Under the pieces are notes generated by a model. It was not told the origin of the DNA. It worked only from the letters and a program-made list of their open reading frames with translations, and made no database searches. Both the position numbers and the translations under genes were made by a program. From Mycobacteroides sp. CBMA 271 (GTDB lineage: Bacteria > Actinomycetota > Actinomycetes > Mycobacteriales > Mycobacteriaceae), in contig NZ_VTHB01000008.1 in assembly GCF_009729205.1 (NCBI RefSeq), positions 186,001 to 250,000 of the forward strand: a stretch of DNA of 64,000 nucleotides. Direction: 5' to 3'. Position 1 is the first letter of the stretch. Each line of letters begins with the position of its first letter. This document shows positions 50,429 through 61,552 of the stretch, in pieces.

Positions 50429-52035
50429 TGGGCGACCTCCACATCCGCCCATTCGATGCAGTCCTGGATGTTGATCTTCACGTTACTCACTCGCTTGGAA
50501 TGCACGGCCTGATTCACGCCATAGAAGAGCGGAGCAGCAGGAAAGTCCTTGAACAGCAGGTCTTCCGCCTTTTGGTAGCCCGTTGTAGCTTCCTCGATCG
50601 TGTGGGCGTTGTTGCTTTCGCGAAGCAGGCGATCGAAGACGGGGTTGCTGTAGTAGGTGTGGTTGGAACCGCGCGGCGGCAAGGAGCCTGTCCCGTAGAG
50701 CGAGTCTAGAAAATTGTAGATAGACGGGTAATCCATGACCCACCCATCCCGAAAGGGCCCCGTCATGCCCTTCTGATCCTGTAACGGGAGAATCTGAGAG
50801 AAGGCCAGGGACTTGAGCCGATACGAGAGACCCAGGTTGGTCTGCAACTGGTTACCGATCGCTTGCATCCAGTTCTCATGCCCCGCACCAGAATTGAACC
50901 ATAGCTCGACAGGTCTGCTTCGGTCGAAGCCCGCCTCGTCAAGCAACTTCTTGGCCTTGTCGACGTGCAGCTCGCACAGTTCGCCACAGGCACCCTTTCG
51001 GAAGCCGTAGAGCACAGGCGATCCGTAGGACGAGGCAGGCATCTGAGTGCCCGAGAAGATCACCCGAGTGATAGCCTCGCGGTCGATTGCCATCGAAATC
51101 GCCTTCCGCACACGCGAATCTGCATAACGCGGGTCGTACAGAGGGAACCCCAGTGACGTGATATCCGGCCGCGGGCGCTCTAGATACGCAGATCCGAATT
51201 CAGCCTTGGCGTTCTCATACGCGTCCTCGGGCAGGTCCAGCAGAATATCGAGTGAGCCCGCCTGCATATCGGTATACGCGGTGCGATTCTCGGTATACAC
51301 ACGGAACTGAATCCCCTTGGCCTTTGCCTTGTTTGGTCCGACGTAGCCGTCGTACCGGCTCAGACTGAATCCGACGCCGCGTACCCAGTCTCCGTCTGCC
51401 TTAAAGGGACCATTGCCGACGGGTCGGCGGCCAAATGCCACCGGGTCGCGGTAGAACACTTTCGGGAGCGGGTAAAACGCGGTGTACCCCAAGGTCAGCG
51501 GGTAGATCGCGAATGGCGTATTGAGCCTCACGGTGAAGGTTACGTCGTCGACCACCCGTAGGCCCCGCATCGTCGTGGCCGCGGCCGGACTGTCCTTGTC
51601 CCCCTGGACGTCTTCGTACCCATCGATGTTGGCGAAGAAGCTCGATGCGCCGAGGGCGTTGATACTGGCCGCCGAATAATTCCAGGCATCTACGAACGAG
51701 GAAGCCGTCACCGCCTCGCCATCGTGAAAGGTCCACCCCGGCTTGAGCTTGACCGTCCAGTTCACGTTGTCCGAGCTCGTCACGGACTCGGCCAGCCCGG
51801 TGTATTCGAGAGCAGCGTTGTCGCGGTTGTATTCGACTAACGGCGTGTATAGCGCTTGCTGGATTCGGGCGCCCTGGTTTTCCGTGGTGTTTCCCGGGAT
51901 GAGCGGGTTGCGCGGTTCCGTGATGTAGGCACTGAAGTAACCGGGCGGCGCCGGAGTCACCAGGTCCCCGCAGCCCGCGGGCAAGAGCGCGGCAACGCCG
52001 ACAAGCAACGCGACGGCCAGTCGGCGGAACCTCAT
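50425..52035 (-). CDS. dppA: Dipeptide-binding lipoprotein DppA
   Basis: The 536-residue solute-binding protein of family 5 has a lipoprotein signal peptide with lipobox LPAGC (Cys 22). Family-5 segments follow: LKPGWTFHDGEAVTASSFVDAWNY, DPRYADSRVRKAISMAIDREAI, FRDGWVMDYPSIYNFLDSLYG. In M. tuberculosis DppA also binds haem and peptides. ATG 52035 directly follows the GAGAGGGCGAGG ribosome site; the frame opens at 52077. First gene of the operon, divergent from acs. Confidence 0.93.
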   Translation of the reverse strand: MRFRRLAVALLVGVAALLPAGCGDLVTPAPPGYFSAYITEPRNPLIPGNTTENQGARIQQALYTPLVEYNRDNAALEYTGLAESVTSSDNVNWTVKLKPGWTFHDGEAVTASSFVDAWNYSAASINALGASSFFANIDGYEDVQGDKDSPAAATTMRGLRVVDDVTFTVRLNTPFAIYPLTLGYTAFYPLPKVFYRDPVAFGRRPVGNGPFKADGDWVRGVGFSLSRYDGYVGPNKAKAKGIQFRVYTENRTAYTDMQAGSLDILLDLPEDAYENAKAEFGSAYLERPRPDITSLGFPLYDPRYADSRVRKAISMAIDREAITRVIFSGTQMPASSYGSPVLYGFRKGACGELCELHVDKAKKLLDEAGFDRSRPVELWFNSGAGHENWMQAIGNQLQTNLGLSYRLKSLAFSQILPLQDQKGMTGPFRDGWVMDYPSIYNFLDSLYGTGSLPPRGSNHTYYSNPVFDRLLRESNNAHTIEEATTGYQKAEDLLFKDFPAAPLFYGVNQAVHSKRVSNVKINIQDCIEWADVEVAQ

Positions 52036-52092
52036 CCTCGCCCTCTCTTCGGTTGCTGAATTAGGTAGGACGACCATAGGCGGGGAAGACGC

Positions 52093-52114
52093 GTGTGTCT
52101 CTCCATCGACACAC
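52093..52114. promoter_or_regulatory. Inverted repeat between dppA and acs
   Basis: GTGTGTC (52093-52099) and GACACAC (52108-52114) form a perfect seven-base dyad with an eight-base spacer in the 181-base divergent gap. TAGGCT (52173-52178) is a candidate acs -10 box. A shared regulator site is plausible. Confidence 0.5.
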
Positions 52115-52216
52115 CCGCGAGCCGGATCTGGACGGCCGCACCAATTACTTCTCGGTAACCAAGAACGCCCACTAGGCTTTGTCCCGGACCGGTTGAGGGC
52201 AGAAAGGCCAGATCAG

Positions 52217-54163
<1,947 letters not shown>

Positions 54164-54193
54164 GGCCACGCGCGACACGCCGTGTCGACGGAA

Positions 54194-54937
54194 CTAGGGA
54201 GTGGGCGTGTATCCCATTCCGGCGGTGCGGTTCTTGGCGTTGATATCGGCCAGCACGGTGTTGATCGAGTACGTGGTCGTCGGCGTGTGCAGCGGGATGT
54301 ACTTGACGATGCACACCGGCAGCTTGGTAGCGGCCCCGTGAATCATGCCCACCAGCTGTCCGTTGACGGTGACCGGCGCCCCTGAGTCGCCCGGCTGCCC
54401 GCAGACCTGGTTGATGAACGTGCCGGGCTCTGCGCCGGCACCGAAGGTGACACCGCAGGAGTTACCGGTGGTACGCCCCAGTTTGCAGGCGATGTCGCCG
54501 GGCTGCGGGTCCGGCCCGATTCCGGTGATCGCGAATCCCTTGTAGGTGGAGACTGGATTCACCTTCTCCGGGTCAAACTGGATGGTCGCGTAGTCGTACT
54601 GCTCGTTGCCGTTGACGAACTTTCCGAGCACGCCCTTCTTCGGATAGTCCTCCGCGGCCACCTGAGAACCGGCGCCGCCGCAGTGGGCCGAGGTGAAGCC
54701 CACCAGATTGCCCTTGTTGTCATGCCCGATCGTTGTCAGCGTGCACAGAGTGTCGCCGTTGATGATCAGCCCGGAGCCGCCGCCCATCGGCACCTTGTCG
54801 TCGGCACCCGCTGCGGGAGCTGCGCCGGCCGGGATGGCACCGGCAACGAGGCCGAACAGCACCATCAGGACCGTCAGTCCATAGCGCCCAGGTGACCTCA
54901 TTGACCGTGCCCAACGCTCCTCGCGCAAGCGGCTCAT
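54194..54937 (-). CDS. Secreted S1-family serine protease (Rv3668c-like)
   Basis: The 247-residue protein has a signal peptide (YGLTVLMVLFGLVAGAIPAGAAPA) and a chymotrypsin-fold domain with the triad His in SAHC, Asp in YDYATI and Ser in GQPGDSGAPV, plus cysteine pairs. It resembles secreted alpha-lytic-type proteases of actinobacteria. ATG 54937 is chosen because GAAAGG lies eight bases upstream; 54955 and 54901 are alternatives. Its first codons (MSRLREE) fall in a dispersed 23-base repeat. Confidence 0.85.
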   Translation of the reverse strand: MSRLREERWARSMRSPGRYGLTVLMVLFGLVAGAIPAGAAPAAGADDKVPMGGGSGLIINGDTLCTLTTIGHDNKGNLVGFTSAHCGGAGSQVAAEDYPKKGVLGKFVNGNEQYDYATIQFDPEKVNPVSTYKGFAITGIGPDPQPGDIACKLGRTTGNSCGVTFGAGAEPGTFINQVCGQPGDSGAPVTVNGQLVGMIHGAATKLPVCIVKYIPLHTPTTTYSINTVLADINAKNRTAGMGYTPTP

Positions 54938-54939
54938 CG
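54917..54939 (-). repeat. Dispersed 23-base motif, copy B
   Basis: CTCCTCGCGCAAGCGGCTCA (with TCG following) overlaps the start of the secreted protease gene, supplying its MSRLREE codons on the minus strand. Confidence 0.65.
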
Positions 54940-55175
54940 CAGCAGCCTTTCTCATACCGGCCGCATCTCTCCCCCGTCGGCCACACCTGCAGCCCATTCT
55001 AAGCAATATTCACATTGGTCACTCCTGTCACAGACCTATCGATTGGGTAACGACATCGCCGCACAGGGAGCCGCCCGGAGCGAAACCACACCGACATCGC
55101 GGCACTCCTGCCCAACGTGGCAACATAGGCCGCACCACATCACACCGGACCCGCGAGGGACACGGAGGGAGCAGA

Positions 55176-55700
55176 GTGAGCAGCCCTGGAAGCCGCAACT
55201 ACCGCACGGACAGCAATGGTGTTCCGATCACCGTCGCCGCCATCCCCCTGTCCGATCCGCATGCCACCGGCACCGGCGAGCCCACCATCGGCAATCTGGT
55301 CCGCGATGCCACCACACAGGTTTCCGCGCTGGTCCGTGCCGAAGTGGAGCTCGCCCGCTCCGAGGTGGTGCGTGATGTCAAGAAGGGCCTGGCGGGCAGC
55401 ATCTTCTTCATCGCGGCTCTCGTGGTGCTGTTCTATTCGACGTTCTTCTTCTTCTTTTTCGCCGCGGAGGTGCTCAAAGTCTGGCTGCCGGCCTGGGCCG
55501 CCTACCTGATCATCTTCGCCGCGATGGTGTTCGTCGCGATCCTCGCGGTACTAATCGGATATCTCCAGGTCAGGCGCATTCGCGGACCCCAGGCGACCAT
55601 TGAGAGCGTCAAGGAAACACGGACCGTCTTCACCTCGCGAGACGACGAGTCACCCGCGCTGACCAAGTCGGCCAAGCCTGCAGACCCGTCGGGCTGGTAG
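55176..55700 (+). CDS. Phage-holin-family membrane protein (Rv3669-like)
   Basis: The 174-residue protein has a disordered start and an amphipathic VRDATTQVSALVRAEVELARSEVVRD region typical of PF07332. Two membrane helices follow (IFFIAALVVLFYSTFFFFFF and AAYLIIFAAMVFVAILAVLIGY), then a polar tail. GTG 55176 follows GGAGGGAG. Despite the family name, chromosomal copies are not lysis genes; the function is unknown. The next gene starts 31 bases downstream. Confidence 0.88.
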   Translation: MSSPGSRNYRTDSNGVPITVAAIPLSDPHATGTGEPTIGNLVRDATTQVSALVRAEVELARSEVVRDVKKGLAGSIFFIAALVVLFYSTFFFFFFAAEVLKVWLPAWAAYLIIFAAMVFVAILAVLIGYLQVRRIRGPQATIESVKETRTVFTSRDDESPALTKSAKPADPSGW

Positions 55701-55731
55701 CTGGATCCGTCGGCTCGATACCGGCACACCC

Positions 55732-56703
55732 ATGCTGTTCGACCAAACGGCGCGCCACCCTGACCCGTCCATTGTCCGCATCGTCGGGCCGTGGCGTCAT
55801 TTCGATGTGCACGCCAACGGCATTCGGTTTCACGTGGTCGAAGCCGATAACAATGACCGCGCCGGCCCATCCAACACACCTGCCACCAGCAGGCCGCTCG
55901 TATTGCTGCTGCACGGATTCGGTTCCTTCTGGTGGTCCTGGCGCCATCAGCTCCGCGAGCTGAACGATGCCCGGGTAGTCGCGGTCGATCTGCGCGGCTA
56001 CGGCGGAAGCGACAAGCCCCCACGCGGATACGACGGCTGGACGCTCGCCGGAGACACCGCCGGGTTGATCCGCGCCTTGGGACACACCTCGGCCACACTC
56101 GTCGGACATGCCGAGGGTGGGCTGGTCTGCTGGGCCACCGCGAACCTGCATCCGCGTCTCGTGGACGCCATCGCCGTGGTGAGCTCGCCCCATCCGATCG
56201 CGTTGCGTGCCTCCACATTCCGGGGAACCGGGCAGGGCGGCGCGCTGCTGCCCTCGCTGCTGCGCTACCAGGTGCCGATCCTGCCCGAACGCACCCTGCT
56301 GCGCCATCACGGTGCCGAACTGGAACGCTTGGTGCGGGCGCGGGCGGGCGCGCAATGGACCACCACCGACGATTTCGCCGAGACCGTAAGGCAACTGCGT
56401 ACTGCGATCGCCATCCCTGGGGTGGCCCATTGCACGCTGGAGTACCAACGGTGGGCGGTGCGCAGCCAATTGCGCAGCGAAGGTTGGCGATTCATGCGGT
56501 CGATGGATCGCCAACTGGCCGTCCCGCTGCTGCACATGCGCGGAGATGCCGACCCGTACGTGCTCACCGATCCGGTGCAACGGTCACTGCCGTACGCACC
56601 CGATGGGCAATTCGTATCGCTACGCGGGGTCGGCCATTACGGCCACGAGGAAGACCCCTCGGCCGTCAACGAATACCTACGGAGCTTTATTGGGCGCCGG
56701 TGA
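55732..56703 (+). CDS. ephE: EphE-like alpha/beta hydrolase with altered nucleophile elbow
   Basis: The 323-residue alpha/beta hydrolase has HGFGSFWWSWRHQL (oxyanion loop HGFG), VDLRGYGGSDKPPRGYD, a late Asp in RGDADPYV and His in GVGHYGHEE, matching epoxide hydrolase EphE (Rv3670). The nucleophile elbow reads VGHAEGG, so the position normally held by Asp or Ser is alanine. Classical epoxide hydrolysis is therefore doubtful. It overlaps the marP 3' end by 27 bases. Confidence 0.87.
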   Translation: MLFDQTARHPDPSIVRIVGPWRHFDVHANGIRFHVVEADNNDRAGPSNTPATSRPLVLLLHGFGSFWWSWRHQLRELNDARVVAVDLRGYGGSDKPPRGYDGWTLAGDTAGLIRALGHTSATLVGHAEGGLVCWATANLHPRLVDAIAVVSSPHPIALRASTFRGTGQGGALLPSLLRYQVPILPERTLLRHHGAELERLVRARAGAQWTTTDDFAETVRQLRTAIAIPGVAHCTLEYQRWAVRSQLRSEGWRFMRSMDRQLAVPLLHMRGDADPYVLTDPVQRSLPYAPDGQFVSLRGVGHYGHEEDPSAVNEYLRSFIGRR

Positions 56704-57942
56704 CTGCGGCCCGTTGACGTGCTGCTCCGGCGTCTTGTTGGCCTCCGGCGCTGAGACGCAGGTGCCAGTGCTGACGGGCTCGCCGAGCCCCGCCTTGGCG
56801 AGCTGATCCTTGACCTGCTTGGCGGTCAGCGCGAATCCGGTGTCGTCATCATCGATGGCGGCTCCGAAGACCACACCGAGCACGCGGCCTTCCGTGTCGA
56901 TCAACGGACCGCCCGAATTGCCTTGCAGCACCGAACCCCTGATGGTGTACACCTCGCGGGTAACCGTACTGGCACGGTAGATATCCGGTCCGTTCAGCTC
57001 AATGATCTCGCGTATGCGCGCCGGTGTCGCCTTGTAATCCCCTCCACCGGGATACCCCAGCACAATCGCGTCGTCACCGGTCTTGGCAGGATTGGGCGCG
57101 AACACCAGTGGCGCGGCGGGCATATCGGGAACCGCGAGGATCGAGATATCCGCGTTGGGATCGTAGGCCACCACGGAGGCCTCGAAGGTCTGCCCTGCCG
57201 ACTCGACGGTGACGCTGTTCGTGCCCGCGACCACGTGCGCGTTCGACATCACCCGGTGCGGGGCGATCACGAATCCAGTTCCCTCAAGCGACTTTAGACA
57301 GCTACGGGCCACACCCTTGATCTTGACGACGCTGGGCTCGGCTCCGCGCACCACCGGCCCGTTCGCCAGTGCAGGGTCGGGTGCGTCTACCGCGGCGATC
57401 GGGGTCTTGCCGAACGGCTGCAGCACGCTGGGCAGTCCGGAGGTATCCAGCAGCTTCGACAGGTCGTTGGGGACCTTGCGGAGTTGGTCGGGGGCGTACT
57501 TGTCGACCTGGCTGAGTACCTTCGATTCACGTGCTGCCGCAGAGATATTCGGCTGGTTGGAGCTTTGCATCGGGATGGACAGCAGCCACGCGGCAACCAA
57601 CACGGCCGCCACCTGCAGGACTACCCCCACCGTCGAATCCGCGGCACGCACCGCCCGGTTCCTGATGGCGCCGCGCATAGCCCGGCCCAACACCACGCCC
57701 GCAACCTCGCCGATGACGACCAACACCAGGATGAGCAGCAGCGAGGCGAACAGTTTGGTGCGCGCCCCTTCGAGACTGGCCACCACATGCGGTGCCAGCA
57801 TGATCCCAGCCACCGCGCCCAGAATCACGCCGACGAAGGACATGAGGGAACCCAGTGCGCCGGAGCGCCATCCGGATACCGCGGCGATAAAGGCGACGGC
57901 GACGACACCGATATCGAGCCACTGCGATGGATTCAGATTCAT
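56677..57942 (-). CDS. marP: MarP periplasmic serine protease (acid resistance)
   Basis: The 421-residue protein has four N-terminal membrane helices (CvpA-like domain, residues 9-125) and a periplasmic trypsin-fold domain with His 236, Asp 265 and Ser 343 (GNSGGPL). Cys 215 and a cysteine near residue 395 can form the redox-sensitive disulfide known for MarP. It is needed for acid and oxidative stress resistance in M. tuberculosis (Rv3671c), where it processes RipA. It overlaps the NUDIX gene by four bases. Confidence 0.95.
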   Translation of the reverse strand: MNLNPSQWLDIGVVAVAFIAAVSGWRSGALGSLMSFVGVILGAVAGIMLAPHVVASLEGARTKLFASLLLILVLVVIGEVAGVVLGRAMRGAIRNRAVRAADSTVGVVLQVAAVLVAAWLLSIPMQSSNQPNISAAARESKVLSQVDKYAPDQLRKVPNDLSKLLDTSGLPSVLQPFGKTPIAAVDAPDPALANGPVVRGAEPSVVKIKGVARSCLKSLEGTGFVIAPHRVMSNAHVVAGTNSVTVESAGQTFEASVVAYDPNADISILAVPDMPAAPLVFAPNPAKTGDDAIVLGYPGGGDYKATPARIREIIELNGPDIYRASTVTREVYTIRGSVLQGNSGGPLIDTEGRVLGVVFGAAIDDDDTGFALTAKQVKDQLAKAGLGEPVSTGTCVSAPEANKTPEQHVNGPQSPAPNKAP

Positions 57943-58739
57943 ACCGACCCTCCCAGGTGCTCGGCCAGCAGCTCATCAAGATCACGAAGGTTACGAGTGT
58001 CCCACGGTCGCGCCCAGCCAGAAACCTCCAGCATCGCCGAGATGATCTGTCCGGTGAACCCCCAGACCAGCATCCCTGGCAGCAGAAAGGCCGGCCCGCT
58101 GTACCTGATGCCAAATGTCTTCTTACTCACCATGATTCGATTTGCCGGGTCGACGAGGTCACCGATTTTGACTCGCGACACCTCGGCGGTCTCACCCGGA
58201 TCGACGGCAAGTACCGGACCAGGGTCGGCCGAGTAGGCCAGCACCGGTGAGACGTGGAAGCCCGACGGCGGGATGAACAGCGGGTCCATCACGGTGAGCG
58301 GGTGTACACGTCCGGGATCCAGCCCCGTCTCCTCGTGAGCCTCGCGCAACGCCGTCCCGACCGGTCCCCCGTCACCCGGGTCGGTCGCGCCGCCGGGGAA
58401 CGACACCTGGCCGCTGTGCTGGCGCAGGGTCGAGGCGCGCACTGTCAGCAGCAGATCGGCCTCCGCCGGGTCAGTCACGTTGCCGTCGGCCGACACCAAC
58501 ACCAACACGGCTGCCGGTCGCCCCGAGGACGAGAACTTACGAGCCTGGAGCACCGCCTTCATCGCGGGGTGCACGCCGCGGCCGTAGATATCGTTGACCC
58601 CCGCGGCGTTGTCCACCAGCGGTCGCATCCAATCGGGGGCGGCGCCGGGCGCCAACGGAGCCGTGCTCAATCCTCTGCGCGCAAGCGGCTCATCGGTGTT
58701 TGACTCTCTTCGCGCAAGCGGCTCATCGGAAGTCACCAC
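57939..58739 (-). CDS. NUDIX hydrolase (CoA pyrophosphatase-like, Rv3672c-like)
   Basis: The 266-residue protein has an N-terminal tail with two copies of DEPLARR, from a duplicated short repeat. The NUDIX fold follows with the box GGATDPGDGGPVGTALREAHEETGLD and an upstream SFPGG element as in CoA pyrophosphatases. It hydrolyses CoA or related nucleotide diphosphates. GTG 58739 starts right after the TAG of the TlpA-like gene. Overlap with marP suggests one operon. Confidence 0.88.
   Translation of the reverse strand: MVTSDEPLARRESNTDEPLARRGLSTAPLAPGAAPDWMRPLVDNAAGVNDIYGRGVHPAMKAVLQARKFSSSGRPAAVLVLVSADGNVTDPAEADLLLTVRASTLRQHSGQVSFPGGATDPGDGGPVGTALREAHEETGLDPGRVHPLTVMDPLFIPPSGFHVSPVLAYSADPGPVLAVDPGETAEVSRVKIGDLVDPANRIMVSKKTFGIRYSGPAFLLPGMLVWGFTGQIISAMLEVSGWARPWDTRNLRDLDELLAEHLGGSV
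58672..58729 (-). repeat. Dispersed 23-base motif, tandem pair C and D
   Basis: Two copies 34 bases apart (58672-58696 and 58706-58729) lie in the first codons of the NUDIX gene, encoding DEPLARR twice on the minus strand. Copy D matches the consensus exactly. Confidence 0.7.
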
Positions 58740-59402
58740 CTAGAACTCCACTCCCAACGCTTGTCGCACCTCGGCACCGATCTCATCCGCCGAAGTGAAC
58801 GAACGCGGTAGCACTCGGGCAACGCTACCGTCCGCGCGGATCAAAATGGTCGTGGGCATGACATTCGGCGTTCGCAGCGCGGCCGCGATCCGTCGGGCGC
58901 CGTCCTGCAGCATCGGCAACGCGACGTGAAGTTCAGCCAGGCGGGCAATGCCGGCCGCCTCGTTCTCGTCCTGGTGCACCGTGACAACGGTGAGCTTGTC
59001 GCCGGCTCGCCGCTGCAATTCGGCCATAGCGGGGAGTTCATCGGCGCAGGGTCCGCACCAATACGCCCACAGGTTCAGCACCACGGCGCGGCCCGCCAAC
59101 GCCGGTCCGACCTGCACCGTGGATCCGTCCGCGGCGCACTCCAAGGAGATCGTCGCCAGTTCGGGCGGGCCCGCTGGGCCCTCCGCGCGTGGGCACGGCG
59201 GCAGTTGCGCCTGCCTGCGCAGCGGCGCGAGTGCCTCCGGGGTGTCGGCATCTCTGTGTTCCCGGGCAGCGACGGGTTCCTGATCGCTCGGGCCCGCCGG
59301 TCGCTGCCGGTCCCGTTGTTGCAGCAGCATGACCGCGATCAGCGCGGCGACCAGCACCACTCCGACCAGCGTCCACCGCGCTCCAGTGGTGAGCCGTGCC
59401 AC
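58740..59402 (-). CDS. Membrane-anchored TlpA-like thioredoxin (Rv3673c-like)
   Basis: The 220-residue protein has one N-terminal membrane helix (WTLVGVVLVAALIAVMLL), a proline/charged linker, and a thioredoxin domain with the WCGPC active site and a cis-proline (VMPTTIL). It acts outside the membrane as a thiol-disulfide oxidoreductase and could service MarP's disulfide. GTG 59402 lies one base past the nth stop codon. The next gene (NUDIX) begins at its stop. Confidence 0.92.
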   Translation of the reverse strand: MARLTTGARWTLVGVVLVAALIAVMLLQQRDRQRPAGPSDQEPVAAREHRDADTPEALAPLRRQAQLPPCPRAEGPAGPPELATISLECAADGSTVQVGPALAGRAVVLNLWAYWCGPCADELPAMAELQRRAGDKLTVVTVHQDENEAAGIARLAELHVALPMLQDGARRIAAALRTPNVMPTTILIRADGSVARVLPRSFTSADEIGAEVRQALGVEF

Positions 59403-59403
59403 G

Positions 59404-60153
59404 TCACAACCCGGCCAGGGCGAGCAGATGTTCGGTCTCCGGGCCCTTCACCAGCGGTGCCGCCAGTTCCGGATCCGTCGGCCCCAGCCCGTACGACGGG
59501 CAGTCCTTGGCGAGTACACACACCCCACACGCGGGCTTGCGGGCATGACACACGCGTCGCCCGTGGAAGATCACGCGGTGACTCAGCAGGGTCCATTCCT
59601 TGCGCTCGATGAGCTCGCCGACGATGTGCTCGACCTTGACCGGATCTTCTTCCTCGGTCCACCGCCACCGCCGGACCAACCGTCCGAAATGTGTGTCGAC
59701 GGTGATACCCGGTATGTCAAATGCGTTGCCCAGGACCACGTTTGCGGTCTTGCGACCGACACCCGGCAGGGTCACCAAGTCCTTCAGCCGAGGTGGCACC
59801 TCGCCGCCGTAGCGCTCCACCAACTGGGCGCCCAGCCCGATGATCGAGTTCGCCTTGTTCCGGTAGAAGCCGGTAGTGCGGATCATTTCTTCGAGTTCGG
59901 TCCGGTTGGCCCCGGCATAGTCCTCTGCGGAGCGGTATTTGACGAACAGCGCGGGCGTCACCATGTTGACACGCACGTCGGTGCATTGGGCCGACAGGAT
60001 GGTGGCCACCGTCAATTCCAGCGGTGTGGTGAAGTCGAGCTCGCAATAGACGTGCGGAAATGCTTGCGCCAGAGTTCGATTCATCCGGCGTGCGCGACGC
60101 ACCAGCCCGGTGTGCGTTTCGGTCTTCCACGCCGTTGAGGGCTTTCCCGACAT
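59404..60153 (-). CDS. nth: Endonuclease III (DNA glycosylase/AP lyase)
   Basis: The 249-residue enzyme repairs oxidised pyrimidines. It has the HhH motif LPGVGRKTANVVLGNAF with catalytic Lys, the Asp in VDTHFGR and the C-terminal iron-sulfur ligands CHARKPACGVCVLAKDC. The frame opens at 60285, but ATG 60153 (MSGKPSTAWKTETHTGLVRRARRMNR) aligns with the M. tuberculosis start and has GAAGG upstream. First gene of the leftward nth-TlpA-NUDIX-marP run. Confidence 0.95.
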   Translation of the reverse strand: MSGKPSTAWKTETHTGLVRRARRMNRTLAQAFPHVYCELDFTTPLELTVATILSAQCTDVRVNMVTPALFVKYRSAEDYAGANRTELEEMIRTTGFYRNKANSIIGLGAQLVERYGGEVPPRLKDLVTLPGVGRKTANVVLGNAFDIPGITVDTHFGRLVRRWRWTEEEDPVKVEHIVGELIERKEWTLLSHRVIFHGRRVCHARKPACGVCVLAKDCPSYGLGPTDPELAAPLVKGPETEHLLALAGL

Positions 60154-60340
60154 ACCGGCCGCCTTCACCGCCGACTTCGCTCTGGGCTTAGAGGCTGATC
60201 CGGTGGCAGGCACAAGCCCAGGGTAGCGGGAGGGACGAATCGGAGCGGGCGCGCGATCCACCTTCATCCACCCGCTGCGCAGCACAAACCGGTTGATTTC
60301 CGTGACCTCGCCGAGATCTTGGGCGTGTTTACTTCAATCC

Positions 60341-60775
60341 GTGTCGGGCCTATTCGGGTTACTCGTTCCCGGCTTCCTCATGCTTGCCAGCCTTGGGCTG
60401 GCGCGGCTGGAAGCCGGGTTGATGCGGCATACCTTGCAACCGAGCGAGGTGGCCGATTTTCTGGACCAAGCAAGTCCATCGGATATGAATCGCCTCGCTC
60501 GCGATGGCATGCCGTCCGCTATCGAGGGATTACATCGCCGTCAGTTGCAACGCATCGAGCCGTCGTTGGAGGCGGTCTACGAGGCCACCGCGAGCGGCTA
60601 CAACCAGCCGCGCGGGAACGGTCCGTCGATGCGGCCCCCGCGAGTGGGAGGGACTCCCGGCGTGCGCGAAGAGACTCACACACCGATGAATCGCCTGCGT
60701 GAAGAGAGCGTGTCTTCCCTGCGCTCCAGGCATTCAGTGGTCGATTCACTGCGTGCCGGTGGCGCAGCGGTGTAG
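60341..60775 (+). CDS. Membrane-anchored conserved protein (Rv3675-like)
   Basis: The product of about 144 residues has one N-terminal membrane helix (GLFGLLVPGFLMLASLGLA), a helical SEVADFLDQASPSDMNRLARDGMPSAIEGLHRRQ segment and a disordered C-terminus ending MNRLREESVSSLRSRHSVVDSLRAGG. Starts at TTG 60293, GTG 60302 and GTG 60341 are all possible and none has a clear ribosome site; the shortest places the helix at the N-terminus. It lies between nth and crp as in M. tuberculosis. Function unknown. Confidence 0.75.
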   Translation: MSGLFGLLVPGFLMLASLGLARLEAGLMRHTLQPSEVADFLDQASPSDMNRLARDGMPSAIEGLHRRQLQRIEPSLEAVYEATASGYNQPRGNGPSMRPPRVGGTPGVREETHTPMNRLREESVSSLRSRHSVVDSLRAGGAAV

Positions 60776-60867
60776 CTTGGATCACGTTCTTTAGCGACCT
60801 GGCCACTAGACTCATGTCAAGGTGAGTCGGCGTAAGCATGACCAACGAATCTGGGTAAGGGGCAAAC

Positions 60868-61542
60868 GTGGACGAGATCCTGGCCAGGGCCGGAATCTTC
60901 CAGGGTGTCGAACCGAGCGCGATCTCGGCGCTCACCAAGCAGCTGCAGCCGGTTGACTTTCCGCGCGGACACACGGTGTTCGCTGAAGGCGAGCCTGGCG
61001 ACCGTCTGTACATCATCCTCACTGGCAAGGTGAAGATCGGCCGCCGATCACCGGATGGCCGCGAGAACCTGCTGACGATCATGGGTCCGTCGGACATGTT
61101 CGGTGAGCTGTCGATCTTCGACCCCGGACCCCGGACGTCCAGCGCCACCACCATCACCGAGGTGCGCGCGGTGTCGATGGACCGGGACGCGTTGCGCGCC
61201 TGGATCGCCGATCGCCCGGAGATCGCAGAACAGCTGCTGCGGGTGCTGGCTCGTCGCCTGCGCCGCACCAACAACAATCTCGCCGATCTGATCTTCACCG
61301 ACGTGCCCGGCCGCGTGGCCAAGCAGCTGCTGCAGCTGGCTCAGCGGTTCGGCACCCAGGAGGGCGGCGCGCTACGCGTGACGCACGATCTGACGCAGGA
61401 AGAGATCGCGCAGCTGGTGGGCGCCTCCCGCGAGACCGTAAACAAGGCACTGGCCGATTTCGCGCACCGCGGCTGGATTCGTCTCGAGGGCAAGAGCGTT
61501 CTGATCTCCGATTCCGAGCGCCTGGCCCGACGCGCACGCTAG
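60868..61542 (+). CDS. crp: cAMP receptor protein Crp
   Basis: The 224-residue regulator has an N-terminal cyclic-nucleotide domain with the phosphate-binding cassette FGELSIFDPGPRTSSATTI (Glu and Arg ligands). A long dimer helix follows, then a winged HTH (LTQEEIAQLVGASRETVNKALADF). It binds TGTGA/TCACA-type sites and in M. tuberculosis (Rv3676) controls whiB1 and rpfA. GTG 60868 follows AAGGGGC. The cAMP would come from cyclases such as the one at 15.5 kb. Confidence 0.96.
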   Translation: MDEILARAGIFQGVEPSAISALTKQLQPVDFPRGHTVFAEGEPGDRLYIILTGKVKIGRRSPDGRENLLTIMGPSDMFGELSIFDPGPRTSSATTITEVRAVSMDRDALRAWIADRPEIAEQLLRVLARRLRRTNNNLADLIFTDVPGRVAKQLLQLAQRFGTQEGGALRVTHDLTQEEIAQLVGASRETVNKALADFAHRGWIRLEGKSVLISDSERLARRAR

Positions 61543-61552
61543 TTTCACCGTC

